The position numbers and the translations under genes were made by a program. A stretch of 64,000 nucleotides of DNA from an uncultured Verrucomicrobiae bacterium (GTDB lineage Bacteria; Verrucomicrobiota; Verrucomicrobiia; Limisphaerales; UBA1100). The stretch spans positions 1 to 64,000 of the forward strand of contig CALKBX010000019.1 of the NCBI GenBank assembly GCA_937775205.1, given 5' to 3'. Within the stretch, counting starts at the first letter, position 1. Each line of letters opens with the position of its first letter. Positions 56,277-64,000 of this stretch are shown here, piece after piece. The notes under the pieces are model-generated. The model ran no database searches. It saw nothing but the letters and a program-made list of their open reading frames with translations, and was not told the origin of the DNA.

Positions 56277-57206
56277 ATGGCGAAGACGGCTATTTTGTTT
56301 GCGGGGCAGGGGGCTCAAGTGGTGGGCATGGGGCAGGACCTCGTGGAAACCTTTCCGGTGGCGCGGGATTTGTTCGCGCGCGCAGATGAAGCGTTGGGGT
56401 ATGATCTCACACAAGTTTGTTTTGAAGGACCGGAGGAGGCACTGACGCAAACGGAGAATGCGCAGCCGGGGATTTTTCTGGTGAGCTGGGCGGCGTTGGA
56501 AGTGCTGAAAGCTCAAGCTCCCAGTTTTAAATTCGAGGCGGCAGCGGGTTTGTCGTTGGGGGAATTTACGGCACTCACGGCCGCGGGCGTGATGACCTTT
56601 GAGGACGGGCTGCGGGTGGTGCGGCAGCGCGGGCGGTTTATGCAGGAGGCGTGTGACGCGACGGAGGGCGGCATGGCAGCGGTGATTGGTTTGGATGAAG
56701 ACGCCACGCGCGAAGTGTGCGCGGCGGCGGAGGTGGAGCTGGCGAATTTGAATTGCCCGGGCCAACTGGTGATTTCCGGCACAGCGGCGGGCATCGAGAA
56801 AGCCTGCGAGCTGGCGAAAGAACGTGGCGCCAAACGCGCGTTGTCCTTGCCGGTGGCCGGCGCGTATCATTCGCGCTTGATGGAAAGCGCGTGCCCGAAA
56901 CTGGAGACGGCATTGCGCGAGGTGGATTTGAATCTACCAGCGGTGCCGGTGGTTTCCAATGTGACCGCGCAACCGCACGCGACGGCGGGAGAAATTTTGC
57001 AGAGGCTCGTGGAGCAAGTGACTTCGCCCGTGCGCTGGGAGGCGTCTATCCGGTATTTAATTGATGATGGATTCACCCGCTTCATCGAGCTCGGCCCTGG
57101 CACGGCGCTCACCGGTTTTATGCGGCGTATTGATCGCGGGCTTGAAGTGCACAACGTGGCCGATGTGCCGAGCCTGGAAAAAACGGTTGCGGCTTTGAGC
57201 GAATAA
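56277..57206 (+). CDS. fabD: Malonyl-CoA:ACP transacylase
   Basis: Loads malonate onto acyl carrier protein for fatty acid elongation (cytoplasm). About 309 aa from the ATG at 56277 (MAKTAILFAGQGAQVVGMGQ); an in-frame upstream codon exists but lacks family sequence. Features: GQGAQ oxyanion motif, the catalytic Ser in AAGLSLGEFTAL (Ser about 92), and the catalytic His in VAGAYHSRLM. Starts the fabD-fabG-acpP-fabF cluster; fabG follows at 18 nt. Secure. Confidence 0.97.
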   Translation: MAKTAILFAGQGAQVVGMGQDLVETFPVARDLFARADEALGYDLTQVCFEGPEEALTQTENAQPGIFLVSWAALEVLKAQAPSFKFEAAAGLSLGEFTALTAAGVMTFEDGLRVVRQRGRFMQEACDATEGGMAAVIGLDEDATREVCAAAEVELANLNCPGQLVISGTAAGIEKACELAKERGAKRALSLPVAGAYHSRLMESACPKLETALREVDLNLPAVPVVSNVTAQPHATAGEILQRLVEQVTSPVRWEASIRYLIDDGFTRFIELGPGTALTGFMRRIDRGLEVHNVADVPSLEKTVAALSE

Positions 57207-57224
57207 CATTACTCACCACACACG

Positions 57225-57965
57225 ATGTCACTTGAAAATCAAACTGCAGTAGTCACCGGCGCGGGCCGGGGGATTGGTCGCGCGATTGCGCTGGCGTTTG
57301 CCGGGGCCGGCGCGGATGTGGTGTGCATTTCGCGCACAGAAGCCAACTCGCAATCGGTGGCGGACGAAGTAGCGGCACTAGGCCGCAAGAGCTGGGCGGT
57401 GGCGGTGGATGTGAGCGACACGGCAGCGGTCGAGGCGGCGGTGGCGAAAATTTTGGAGGATACCGGCGGCATCAATATTTTAGTGAACAACGCCGGCGTC
57501 ACGCGTGATGGGTTGCTGATGCGCATGAGCGAGGCGGATTGGGACACGGTGTTGGATACAAATCTCAAAGGCGCGTTCACGCTGACGAAAGCGTTCGCGC
57601 GCCCACTGCGCAAGGCGGACAACGCGCGCATCATCAACATCGCGTCGGTGGTCGGCATCACGGGCAACGCGGGCCAAGTGAACTACGCGGCGAGCAAGGC
57701 GGGGCTGATTGGCTTCACTAAAAGCGTCGCCCGAGAATTTGCCAAGAGCGGTCTCACAGTAAACGCCATCGCGCCGGGCTTCATCGCCACGGACATGACC
57801 GACGAACTGAGCGACAAAGTGAAGGACGCCATCAAAGCCAATATCCCGATGGGAGAATTAGGTGCGGTGGACGACATCGCGGGCGCGGCATTGTACCTTG
57901 CCAGCCCTGCGGCGCGCTATGTTACCGGCCAAGTGCTGACGGTCGATGGCGGGATGGTGATGTAA
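57225..57965 (+). CDS. fabG: 3-oxoacyl-ACP reductase
   Basis: Reduces 3-ketoacyl-ACP with NADPH. The 246-aa SDR protein has the nucleotide motif TGAGRGIGRAIA, the NNAGVTRDGLLMRM segment, the catalytic Ser in NIASVVGITGN and Tyr/Lys in YAASKAGLIGF, and ends VTGQVLTVDGGMVM. Follows fabD by 18 nt and precedes acpP, so its role is in fatty acid synthesis, not secondary metabolism. Confidence 0.97.
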   Translation: MSLENQTAVVTGAGRGIGRAIALAFAGAGADVVCISRTEANSQSVADEVAALGRKSWAVAVDVSDTAAVEAAVAKILEDTGGINILVNNAGVTRDGLLMRMSEADWDTVLDTNLKGAFTLTKAFARPLRKADNARIINIASVVGITGNAGQVNYAASKAGLIGFTKSVAREFAKSGLTVNAIAPGFIATDMTDELSDKVKDAIKANIPMGELGAVDDIAGAALYLASPAARYVTGQVLTVDGGMVM

Positions 57966-57970
57966 AGTCC

Positions 57971-58010
57971 CCGAGCGCGGTTTTTTTGTGAATAAAAAAA
58001 CCCGACTCGG
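57971..58010 (+). terminator. Hairpin between fabG and acpP
   Basis: CCGAG pairs with CTCGG; inside, GGTTTTTTT pairs with AAAAAAACC. The structure could attenuate transcription in both directions. It sits right after the fabG stop, so acpP may be expressed partly from its own promoter. There is no T-run after the outer stem. Confidence 0.4.
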
Positions 58011-58069
58011 AGCTTGACGCTTGGCTTGAATTGGCTGACAAGCAACGCACCTTTTAGGAGCAATCAAAT

Positions 58070-58315
58070 ATGTCTGAAGAAAAGAGCATTAAGGACCGGG
58101 TTCAAGCAATCGTGGTGGAACAATTGGGTGTTAAGCCTGAGCAAATTACACCGGAGGCAAAGTTCATCGAGGATCTCGGTGCGGACTCGCTGGATACAGT
58201 GGAACTGGTGATGGGCCTCGAAGAGGAATTCGGCAACGAAATCCCCGATGAAGAAGCGGAGAAGCTTGTCACCGTGGGTGACGTCATCTCGTTCATCGAG
58301 GAATCCCAGAGCTAA
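58070..58315 (+). CDS. acpP: Acyl carrier protein
   Basis: The 81-aa protein carries the phosphopantetheine attachment site in [12 protein letters not shown] (Ser about 39), preceded by a typical acidic helix. Shuttles acyl chains between Fab enzymes (cytoplasm). Preceded by AGGAGC at a good spacing (58056 region). It is followed by a terminator at 58333, which may lower fabF expression relative to acpP. Confidence 0.97.
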   Translation: MSEEKSIKDRVQAIVVEQLGVKPEQITPEAKFIEDLGADSLDTVELVMGLEEEFGNEIPDEEAEKLVTVGDVISFIEESQS

Positions 58316-58332
58316 ACCGCCGCAACCCTTTC

Positions 58333-58371
58333 GGGCAGCTGGCCAGCATGGTTACGGCTGCCCTTTTTTTT
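58333..58371 (+). terminator. Intrinsic terminator after acpP
   Basis: GGGCAGC pairs with GCTGCCC around a 17-nt loop, then a run of eight T. Its position between acpP and fabF allows high acpP and lower fabF transcription. Confidence 0.85.
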
Positions 58372-58390
58372 GGCAAACTGATACGGGTTT

Positions 58391-59665
58391 ATGGGAAGTG
58401 TAATAGGCAAACGGGTAGTAGTCACCGGCATGGGCGTCGCCTCGTCGCTCGGCTGCGAAGTGGAGACGTTTTGGCAAAACGTCATCACCGGCCAATGCGG
58501 CATCGACCGCGTGACCTCGTTTGACATCAGCAACTTCGCCTGCCAAATCGCCGCGGAGGTGAAAGACTTCGATCCCTCCCCCGCTTTTCCCAATGCCAAA
58601 GAAGTGCGGCGCGCTGATCGCTTTACTCAGCTGGGCATTTACGCCGGCTGGAAGGCTCTCGAGGATTCGGGAATGAATCTTGAGGAACTCGACCGCGACC
58701 AAATCGGCAGCTTCATCGGCAGCGGCATTGGCGGACTCGGCACGCAGGAAGCGCAACACACCGTCCTCACCGAGCGCGGCCCGGGCCGGATGTCACCCTT
58801 CACCATTCCGATGCTTATTTTGAATATGGCCTCGGGCGTGTTCTCAATTTACCACGGATTGCGCGGGCCAAATATGGCCACGTGCAGCGCGTGCGCCACG
58901 AGCACCCACGCCCTCGGCGAAGCGTGGCGGACAATAAAGATGGGCGACGCCAAAGCTATTTTTGCCGGCGGTGCTGAAGCCGCCGTGGTGCCCATGGGCA
59001 TGGGCGGGTTCGCCGCGATGAAAGCGATGAGCACTCGCAACGACGAACCCAAAACCGCATCGCGGCCTTTTGATGTTGGACGCGATGGCTTTGTGATGGG
59101 CGAAGGCGCGGGCGTGCTCGTGCTCGAGGAGCTGGAACACGCCAGGGCGCGCGACGCAAAAATTTATTGTGAAATCGTCGGGTACGGCAACACCGCCGAT
59201 GCGAATCACCTCACCGCCCCCGCGCCCGATGGCGAAGGCGCGGCGCGTTGCATGAAGATGGCCCTGCGCAGCGGCGGGCTCGATACCGACAACATCGACT
59301 ACATCAACGCCCACGGCACCAGCACGCCGCAGGGCGATATTTGCGAAACCAAAGCCATCCGCAGCGTGTTCAAGGATCACGCCGACAAGCTCGCCGTCAG
59401 CTCCACCAAAGGCGCCACCGGCCATATGCTCGGCGCGGCCGGCGGCGTGGAAATGATTCTCGTGGCCAAGGCGTTGCAATCCAATATCGCGCCGCCCACC
59501 ATCAATCTGCACAACCCCGATCCCGAGTGCGATTTGGACTACGTCCCACACGAGGCGCGTGAGATGGAAATCAACGCCGCGCTCAGCAACTCCTTCGGCT
59601 TCGGCGGCCACAACGCCACCATTGCCGCCACCAAGTTCACCGGCTACGCTGCGCGCGTGGACTGA
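58391..59665 (+). CDS. fabF: 3-oxoacyl-ACP synthase II
   Basis: Condenses malonyl-ACP with acyl-ACP. The 424-aa protein has the catalytic Cys in TCSACATSTHALGEA (about 168), His residues in NAHGTSTPQGD and TKGATGHMLGAAGG, and C-terminal NSFGFGGHNATI. Length and motifs fit FabF. It is separated from acpP by a terminator and 75 nt. Confidence 0.97.
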   Translation: MGSVIGKRVVVTGMGVASSLGCEVETFWQNVITGQCGIDRVTSFDISNFACQIAAEVKDFDPSPAFPNAKEVRRADRFTQLGIYAGWKALEDSGMNLEELDRDQIGSFIGSGIGGLGTQEAQHTVLTERGPGRMSPFTIPMLILNMASGVFSIYHGLRGPNMATCSACATSTHALGEAWRTIKMGDAKAIFAGGAEAAVVPMGMGGFAAMKAMSTRNDEPKTASRPFDVGRDGFVMGEGAGVLVLEELEHARARDAKIYCEIVGYGNTADANHLTAPAPDGEGAARCMKMALRSGGLDTDNIDYINAHGTSTPQGDICETKAIRSVFKDHADKLAVSSTKGATGHMLGAAGGVEMILVAKALQSNIAPPTINLHNPDPECDLDYVPHEAREMEINAALSNSFGFGGHNATIAATKFTGYAARVD

Positions 59666-59747
59666 AAAAGTGCTAGCCGGCACGCTGCCGGCGATCGTGC
59701 CACGGACCCTCAATCATGCCGACGATGCCTGCCAGCACGGCCAACGC

Positions 59748-61010
59748 ATGGACTTTCTAAAACTCATCGAGCAAAAACGCGATGGCGGCGAACTCTCGCC
59801 CGAAGCCATTGCCGATGCCGTGACTGCCTTCGCCGATGGCTCCGTGCCGGATTATCAAATGGCCGCGTTTTTGATGGCCGTCCAATTTCAGGGGATGACC
59901 TTGGCCGAAACCCGCGCGCTCACGCTGGCGATGCGCGACAGCGGCGCGGTGCTGGAATTCCCCGATGATGACCGCCCCATCGTTGACAAACATTCCACCG
60001 GCGGCGTGGGCGACAAAGTTTCGCTGCCACTCGCGCCATTGCTTGCGTGCCTCGGCTATCGCGTGCCGATGATTTCCGGCCGCGGCCTTGGCATCACCGG
60101 CGGCACGCTGGACAAACTCGAGAGCATCCCCGGCTTCACCACTCAACTTTCGGCGGAACAATTCGTTGGCCAAGTGCAAGACATCGGCGTGGCCCTCGGC
60201 GGCCAAACCGCCGAGATCGCTCCCGCCGACAAAGCGCTCTACGCGCTGCGCGATGTCACCGGCACCGTGCCGTCGGTGCCGCTCATTACCGCCAGCATCC
60301 TTTCCAAAAAACTCGCCGAGAATTTGGATGCGCTGGTGATGGACGTGAAGTTCGGCGCGGCTGCCTTTATGCGCACCCGCGATGACGCGCGCGCGTTGGC
60401 GAAATCCATCGTGAACCTCGCCACTGAATGCGGCGTGCAAACCACCGCGCTGCTCACCGACATGGACACCCCGATCGGCCGCGCCGCCGGCAATTGGCTG
60501 GAGGTCAAGGAATCCATCGCCTGCTTGGAGGGCGATGGCCCGGCGGACTTGAAGGAACTGGTCATCGCCTGCGCCGCCCAACTCCCCGGCTGCGATACCG
60601 AACGCGCCGCCGCCGAACTTGCCAGTGGCCGCCCGCGCGAAAAGTTCAACGAACTGCTCGCCGCCCAAGGCGCGGACTTGGCCGCGTTTGAAACCAAACT
60701 CAAACAGGACACCACTGCACCCGTCGTGCGGGAATTCCCCGCGAGCGGGAAAGGCTACCTCGCCACGTGCGATGCGCGGGTGATTGGCGAAGTGGTGCGC
60801 GATCTCGGCGGCGGCCGCCAAACGAAGGAAGCAAAAATCCAACCCGATGTTGGCCTCGACCAAATGCTCAAGCCCGGCGAAGCCATCGACCGGCCCCTCT
60901 GCCGAATCCACGCGCGCACGGAGGCCGATGCCGATATGGCGGCGGAAAGACTGGCGGGTGCGTTTGATATTACTGATGAAAAAACAGGTCCTTTTGAGCC
61001 TTATTTGTGA
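59748..61010 (+). CDS. deoA: Pyrimidine-nucleoside (thymidine) phosphorylase
   Basis: Phosphorolyses thymidine/uridine to base and (deoxy)ribose-1-phosphate. About 420 aa from the ATG at 59748 (MDFLKLIEQKRDGGELS); the open frame begins earlier (59559) but overlaps fabF. Signature: PIVDKHSTGGVGDKVSLPLA and SGRGLGITGGTLDKLESIPG. Family names deoA or pdp would both fit; the choice between thymidine and general pyrimidine specificity is not made here. It lies just before rpmH; in many bacteria dnaA is near rpmH. Confidence 0.92.
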   Translation: MDFLKLIEQKRDGGELSPEAIADAVTAFADGSVPDYQMAAFLMAVQFQGMTLAETRALTLAMRDSGAVLEFPDDDRPIVDKHSTGGVGDKVSLPLAPLLACLGYRVPMISGRGLGITGGTLDKLESIPGFTTQLSAEQFVGQVQDIGVALGGQTAEIAPADKALYALRDVTGTVPSVPLITASILSKKLAENLDALVMDVKFGAAAFMRTRDDARALAKSIVNLATECGVQTTALLTDMDTPIGRAAGNWLEVKESIACLEGDGPADLKELVIACAAQLPGCDTERAAAELASGRPREKFNELLAAQGADLAAFETKLKQDTTAPVVREFPASGKGYLATCDARVIGEVVRDLGGGRQTKEAKIQPDVGLDQMLKPGEAIDRPLCRIHARTEADADMAAERLAGAFDITDEKTGPFEPYL

Positions 61011-61028
61011 AATACTGGGGTGAGGGTA

Positions 61029-61049
61029 GGGACATCACTGCGATGTCCC
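61029..61049. repeat. REP-like short palindrome (GGGACATC/GATGTCCC)
   Basis: An 8-bp perfect stem with an ACTGC loop, preceded by GTA and located 18 nt after the deoA stop. It starts the same way (GTAGGGACA) as the palindrome at 30055. It may terminate deoA transcription or be a dispersed repeat. Confidence 0.5.
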
Positions 61050-61162
61050 CACCATTGCATTTTGCCCTCTTGACAGGGCTGAATATTACTGGCAATCTCC
61101 GCCGTTCCCCGATGCAGTTCTGGGTGTAAAACGACATTTTTGACTGAATTTAGGCTGATTTC

Positions 61163-61303
61163 ATGAAACGGACATTCCAACCCTCAAATTTGAAACGAGC
61201 GCGCCGCCACGGTTTTCGCTCGCGTATGGCTACTAAAGCGGGCCGCGGCATCATCAAGCGCCGCCGACAAAAGGGCCGCTCTCGACTCACCCCGGAACTC
61301 TGA
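61163..61303 (+). CDS. rpmH: 50S ribosomal protein L34
   Basis: The 46-residue basic protein begins [20 protein letters not shown] and ends [15 protein letters not shown]. The stop (61301-61303) overlaps the rnpA start (TGATG). Part of the conserved rpmH-rnpA-yidD-yidC-khpB block. A TTGACA -35-like hexamer lies at 61070-61075, but I see no good -10. Confidence 0.97.
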   Translation: MKRTFQPSNLKRARRHGFRSRMATKAGRGIIKRRRQKGRSRLTPEL

Positions 61304-61677
61304 TGAACCCCGGGGCGCCGGCTCGGCTGCGGCTGACCCGCGCGATGCGCATCCGACAAGGACGCGACTTTGCGCGGCTCAAACAGCCAAGGCCGTCGGC
61401 TGGCACAAGGCGGGCTGGTTCTCAACTGGCTCGAGCTTCCCGAAGGCACCCCCTCCCCCGATTCGCCGTGATCACCACCCGCAAACTTGGCAACGCCGTC
61501 ATCCGCAACCGCGCGCGCCGGCTGCTGCGCGAATGCTTCCGCCTCCACCAACACGCCCTGCGCGTGCCGGTGGAGATGGTACTCATCGCCCGGCGCTCCT
61601 TGGTGGGCCAATCCTTCGCGGGAGTGGAGGCGGATTATTTGGCCATCCTGCGTTCCGCAAAATTAATTTCTAACTAG
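61303..61677 (+). CDS. rnpA: Ribonuclease P protein component
   Basis: Binds the RNase P RNA for tRNA 5' maturation. The 124-aa basic protein has [14 protein letters not shown] and the RNR motif [20 protein letters not shown] ([10 protein letters not shown]). Overlaps rpmH at its start and yidD at its end (TAGTG). The N-terminal extension before MRIRQ is longer than usual by about 15 residues; a start at the internal Met is possible. The stretch [18 protein letters not shown] before the RNR motif is unlike most RnpA, so a compensated indel there is possible. Confidence 0.93.
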   Translation: MNPGAPARLRLTRAMRIRQGRDFARLKQPRPSAGTRRAGSQLARASRRHPLPRFAVITTRKLGNAVIRNRARRLLRECFRLHQHALRVPVEMVLIARRSLVGQSFAGVEADYLAILRSAKLISN

Positions 61678-61940
61678 TGAACCCACTGCAATTCATCCTA
61701 CTCGCGCTGCTGCGGTTTTATCGCTGGGCCATTTCGCCGTTGCTCACGATGGTTGCAGGCGGAACCATTTGCCGCTTCGAGCCGAGCTGTTCGGCGTACG
61801 CGATGGAAGCGGTCAAAACCCACGGCGCATTGCGCGGCAGTTGGCTCACCTTGCGGCGATTGGGCCGGTGCCATCCGTGGGGCGGTTGCGGGCATGACCC
61901 CGTGCCACAAGTTCAAGGGCAAGTGAAAGCAAAAATTTAA
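61677..61940 (+). CDS. yidD: Membrane protein insertion efficiency factor
   Basis: An 87-aa protein starting at GTG 61677 and overlapping the rnpA stop by 1 nt. [17 protein letters not shown]-type amphipathic N-terminus, then [20 protein letters not shown] and [16 protein letters not shown], the full Cys-containing YidD signature. Assists YidC. It is followed by yidC 3 nt downstream. Confidence 0.95.
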   Translation: MNPLQFILLALLRFYRWAISPLLTMVAGGTICRFEPSCSAYAMEAVKTHGALRGSWLTLRRLGRCHPWGGCGHDPVPQVQGQVKAKI

Positions 61941-61943
61941 TTC

Positions 61944-63879
61944 ATGGATCGTACCGGAAAAATCATTCTCGTTGTTTCAGTGTTAGCGATGCTTGGTGGC
62001 ATGCCGCTGGCTATGAAGCTAGGGCTCATCAAGATGAGCCCGCCGGTGGAGGATGAAAATGCCACGAGACCAATCAGGTCACGCAAGCGGGACCAACACG
62101 TTGGGCACTAATCAAGTGGTGCAAACGGGCACCAACACGCCCGTGGTGGCGCCGACCAATTCGCCAACGATTTCGACCAACACACCGGCTACTACCAATC
62201 AACCCGCGCCGCCGGTGGTGGAGATTCCCGTTCCGGAGGAATCCACCCTTTCGCTCACCAACGCCAGTAACAAGGCGGTGTTTACCTTTACCTCGCTGGG
62301 CGGCGGCGTGAAGCGAGTGGATTTGCTGGATTACCCCAAAGGAGGTTGGACCTACCTTTGGACGGCGGGCCGTTCCGCGATAAGGTTGAAACGATGAGCG
62401 GTGAATTCTGTAGCGCTTAAGAAACCGGCAAACTGCTGCCCTTGCTCGCTTGCAGCCCTGCGGAAGCCGGAGCACGAACGTCAGCCACGCCCATATCAAA
62501 CCAACGCCATTCCGTATACAGCTGGAGAGGGTGGATGACCAAACCGTGCGTGCCACGGCGGATTTGCCGGTGGCGATGCAGGTGACCAAGACCTTTCGCC
62601 TGAAGGAAGATTATCAACTGGAGGCCGAGGTGGTGTTGACCAACACCTCACGACCAACATTGAAAGAGAGCGGGTTTTATCTTGTGGCCGGTTCCGTGGC
62701 GGAGCCGGAGAGCACTTCGCGCATGATGGGCTTGAACTTCGGCCTCATGTGGTTTGACGGCGTGGAACGCCTGTGTCCGTGGGGCCCGATTGGTTTCAAA
62801 ATTATCGCTGGGGCTGCATGTGTTTTGGCAGCAAAGGCGAGCGCAATAATTACACCCAAGGCCAGGGCAACGTGGCGTGGGCGGGCGCGTACAGCCGGTT
62901 CTTTGCGCAGGTGACCATGCCGGAAGAACCCGGCCAAACGCTGGTGGCGCATCAACTGCTCGTGCCCACGCAGGAGAAACCCAATCGCAAGGCCTTCGAG
63001 ACGGCCATGGCGTTGAACCTGCCCGCGCTCGTCGTCGGCCAGTCGGTGACTAACAACTTCACCGTGTATACCGGCCCGCGGGAGTACAAACGGCTGGAGT
63101 CCATCGGCCTGGAACACGGCAATCAGCTTGAAGGCATCATGGATTTCGGCGGGTGGTTCGGCTGGGTGGCCAAGGGGCTGCTGATGCTCATGAACTGGTT
63201 CAATGGCGTCGGCCTCTCTTACGCGCTTTCCATCATCGCCATCACCGTGCTCATCAAAATCGTCTTCTGGCCGCTCACCGCGCGCAGCACGCGGTCCATG
63301 AAAAAAATGGCCGCCGTCAACGCCAAGATGATGCCGGAAATCAAAGTCATCCGCGAACGCTACAAGGATGACTACCAGAAGATGAACATGAAGATGATGG
63401 AGATTTACAAAAAGTTTGGCGTAAATCCCCTCAGCCAAATGGGCGGCTGTTTGCCCATGCTCATTCAGATCCCAATTTTCTTCGGCTTCTTCACCATGCT
63501 GCGCACGGCCATTGAGCTGCGCGGCGCGGAATTCCTCTGGGTGACCGACCTCTCCTCGCCCGACACCGTGATGGAAATCGCCGGTTTCCCAATCAACATC
63601 ATGCCGCTCCTCATGACCGCCACGATGTTTTTGCAAATGCGGCTACAGCCGCCTTCACCCGGCATGGATCCGGCCCAACAGGCCGTCATGAAATACATGC
63701 CGCTCATGTTTGTGTTCATCCTTTACTCCGCCTCCGCCGGCCTGTGCCTTTATTGGACCGTGCAAAATGTGCTGACCATCGTACAGACCAAGATGACTAA
63801 AGTAGAACCGGAGGCCGAAAACGTGGTGGAAGTCATCCAACCCACAAAAAAACGAAAACGAAAAGACGGAAACTTATGA
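61944..63879 (+). CDS. yidC: Membrane protein insertase YidC (several frame breaks in N-terminal half)
   Basis: Inserts membrane proteins into the cytoplasmic membrane. Starts MDRTGKIILVVSVLAMLGGM (first helix). The periplasmic domain is broken by several phase changes (about 62063, 62090, 62370-62460, 62770). Pieces include TNTLGTNQVVQTGTNTPVVA, TFTSLGGGVKRVDLLDYPK, VAMQVTKTFRLKEDYQLEAE and FQNYRWGCMCFGSKGERNNY. The C-terminal insertase core is intact from about 62800: WFGWVAKGLLMLMNWFNGVG, LSIIAITVLIKIVFWPLTAR, QMGGCLPMLIQIPIFFGFFT and KYMPLMFVFILYSASAGLCL. Because the gene is essential in well-studied bacteria, the breaks are most likely sequence errors. Confidence 0.93.
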
Positions 63880-64000
63880 CCATGTCAACCATACCCAAAA
63901 GCATTCTCGAAAACCTGCTCAATCGCCTTGGCTTTGATGCCACCGTGGAGGAAACCCCCATGGACGACGGCAGCCTGCTAAACGTGAACACCGAGGACGA
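63876..64000 (+). CDS. khpB: KhpB/Jag-like RNA-binding protein (N-terminal part only)
   Basis: Starts at ATG 63876, overlapping the yidC stop (ATGA). The 41 visible residues (MTMSTIPKSILENLLNRLGF then DATVEETPMDDGSLLNVNTE) fit the first half of the KH domain of KhpB/Jag, which follows yidC in many bacteria and ends with an R3H domain. The rest is outside the window. Confidence 0.8.
   Translation, partial: MTMSTIPKSILENLLNRLGFDATVEETPMDDGSLLNVNTED

Noticed and set aside
1-64000. tRNA, rRNA, CRISPR, IS element, prophage or BGC
   Set aside because: I looked for T-loop-like GGTTCGAATC strings, direct-repeat spacer arrays, transposase motifs, and NRPS/PKS modules; none could be supported by eye.

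Overview
The window is about 64 kb of a GC-rich chromosome that reads as Verrucomicrobiota, most likely a Pedosphaera/Limisphaera-type lineage. This placement is my inference from gene content: type-II-pseudopilin-like proteins beginning with the (A)[18 protein letters not shown] leader, Cys-type sulfatases, DUF1800/DUF1501 and DUF1592/DUF1552 pairs, PVC-type dehydrogenase and heme-domain proteins, FG-GAP and PQQ-like propeller proteins, and a bifunctional rhamnulose-phosphate aldolase/dehydrogenase. I see no rRNA, tRNA, CRISPR array, integrase or insertion sequence.

Layout. 1-14 kb is mostly housekeeping: a DUF2339 membrane protein (cut by the window edge) divergent from metH, a pseudopilin-like gene, then a reverse-strand run gloA-like > folP > cdaA > small membrane protein > glmM (the c-di-AMP/GlmM neighbourhood), an S9 peptidase and a threonine aldolase. 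13.5-38.6 kb is secretome: a protein with zinc ribbons and a chagasin-like (I42) inhibitor domain coupled to a VIT/VWA protein; an FG-GAP, PQQ-repeat, sulfatase, PVC-dehydrogenase and heme-protein cluster; transaldolase; DUF1800/DUF1501; a mini-secretin and lipoprotein pair; a CE15-like esterase; two DegP-like proteins, one apparently catalytically dead; and a subtilase. 38.6-53.4 kb holds the RhaD-type aldolase/dehydrogenase, a thioredoxin-like secreted protein with an in-frame TGA, a DUF1592/DUF1552 pair, a DoxX/rhodanese/DUF1573 operon, a sigma-54-type promoter driving a pilin-like protein with a carbohydrate-binding module, leucine-rich-repeat genes and their fragments, a release-factor-like gene and a GH16 glycanase. 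53.5-64 kb has a long sulfatase with an extra C-terminal region, a fatty-acid cluster (fabD-fabG-acpP-fabF), pyrimidine-nucleoside phosphorylase, and the conserved rpmH-rnpA-yidD-yidC-khpB block.

How it fits together. The sulfatases, GH16, CE15 esterase, rhamnose enzyme and pilin-CBM suggest an organism that degrades sulfated or uronic-acid-containing polysaccharides. The core lipid, c-di-AMP, folate/methionine and envelope-insertion genes are ordinary.

Quality warning. At least fifteen genes, including near-essential yidC and tal, are split by frame changes. Wherever I could work out the correction, one extra base explains it. This looks like insertion-type sequence error concentrated at about 19.8-28.3, 30-32.5 and 62-62.9 kb rather than gene decay. 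Such genes are annotated across their whole span and marked as frameshifted. True gene fragments seem confined to 48.4-52.4 kb.

The most interesting candidates are a possible Cys-x-x-Sec thioredoxin-like protein (TGA at 41209 followed by a bulged hairpin), the sigma-54-promoted pilin/CBM fusion (48.7-50.1 kb), the multidomain inhibitor-like protein at 13.5-15.9 kb, and the near-perfect 24-bp operator upstream of metH.
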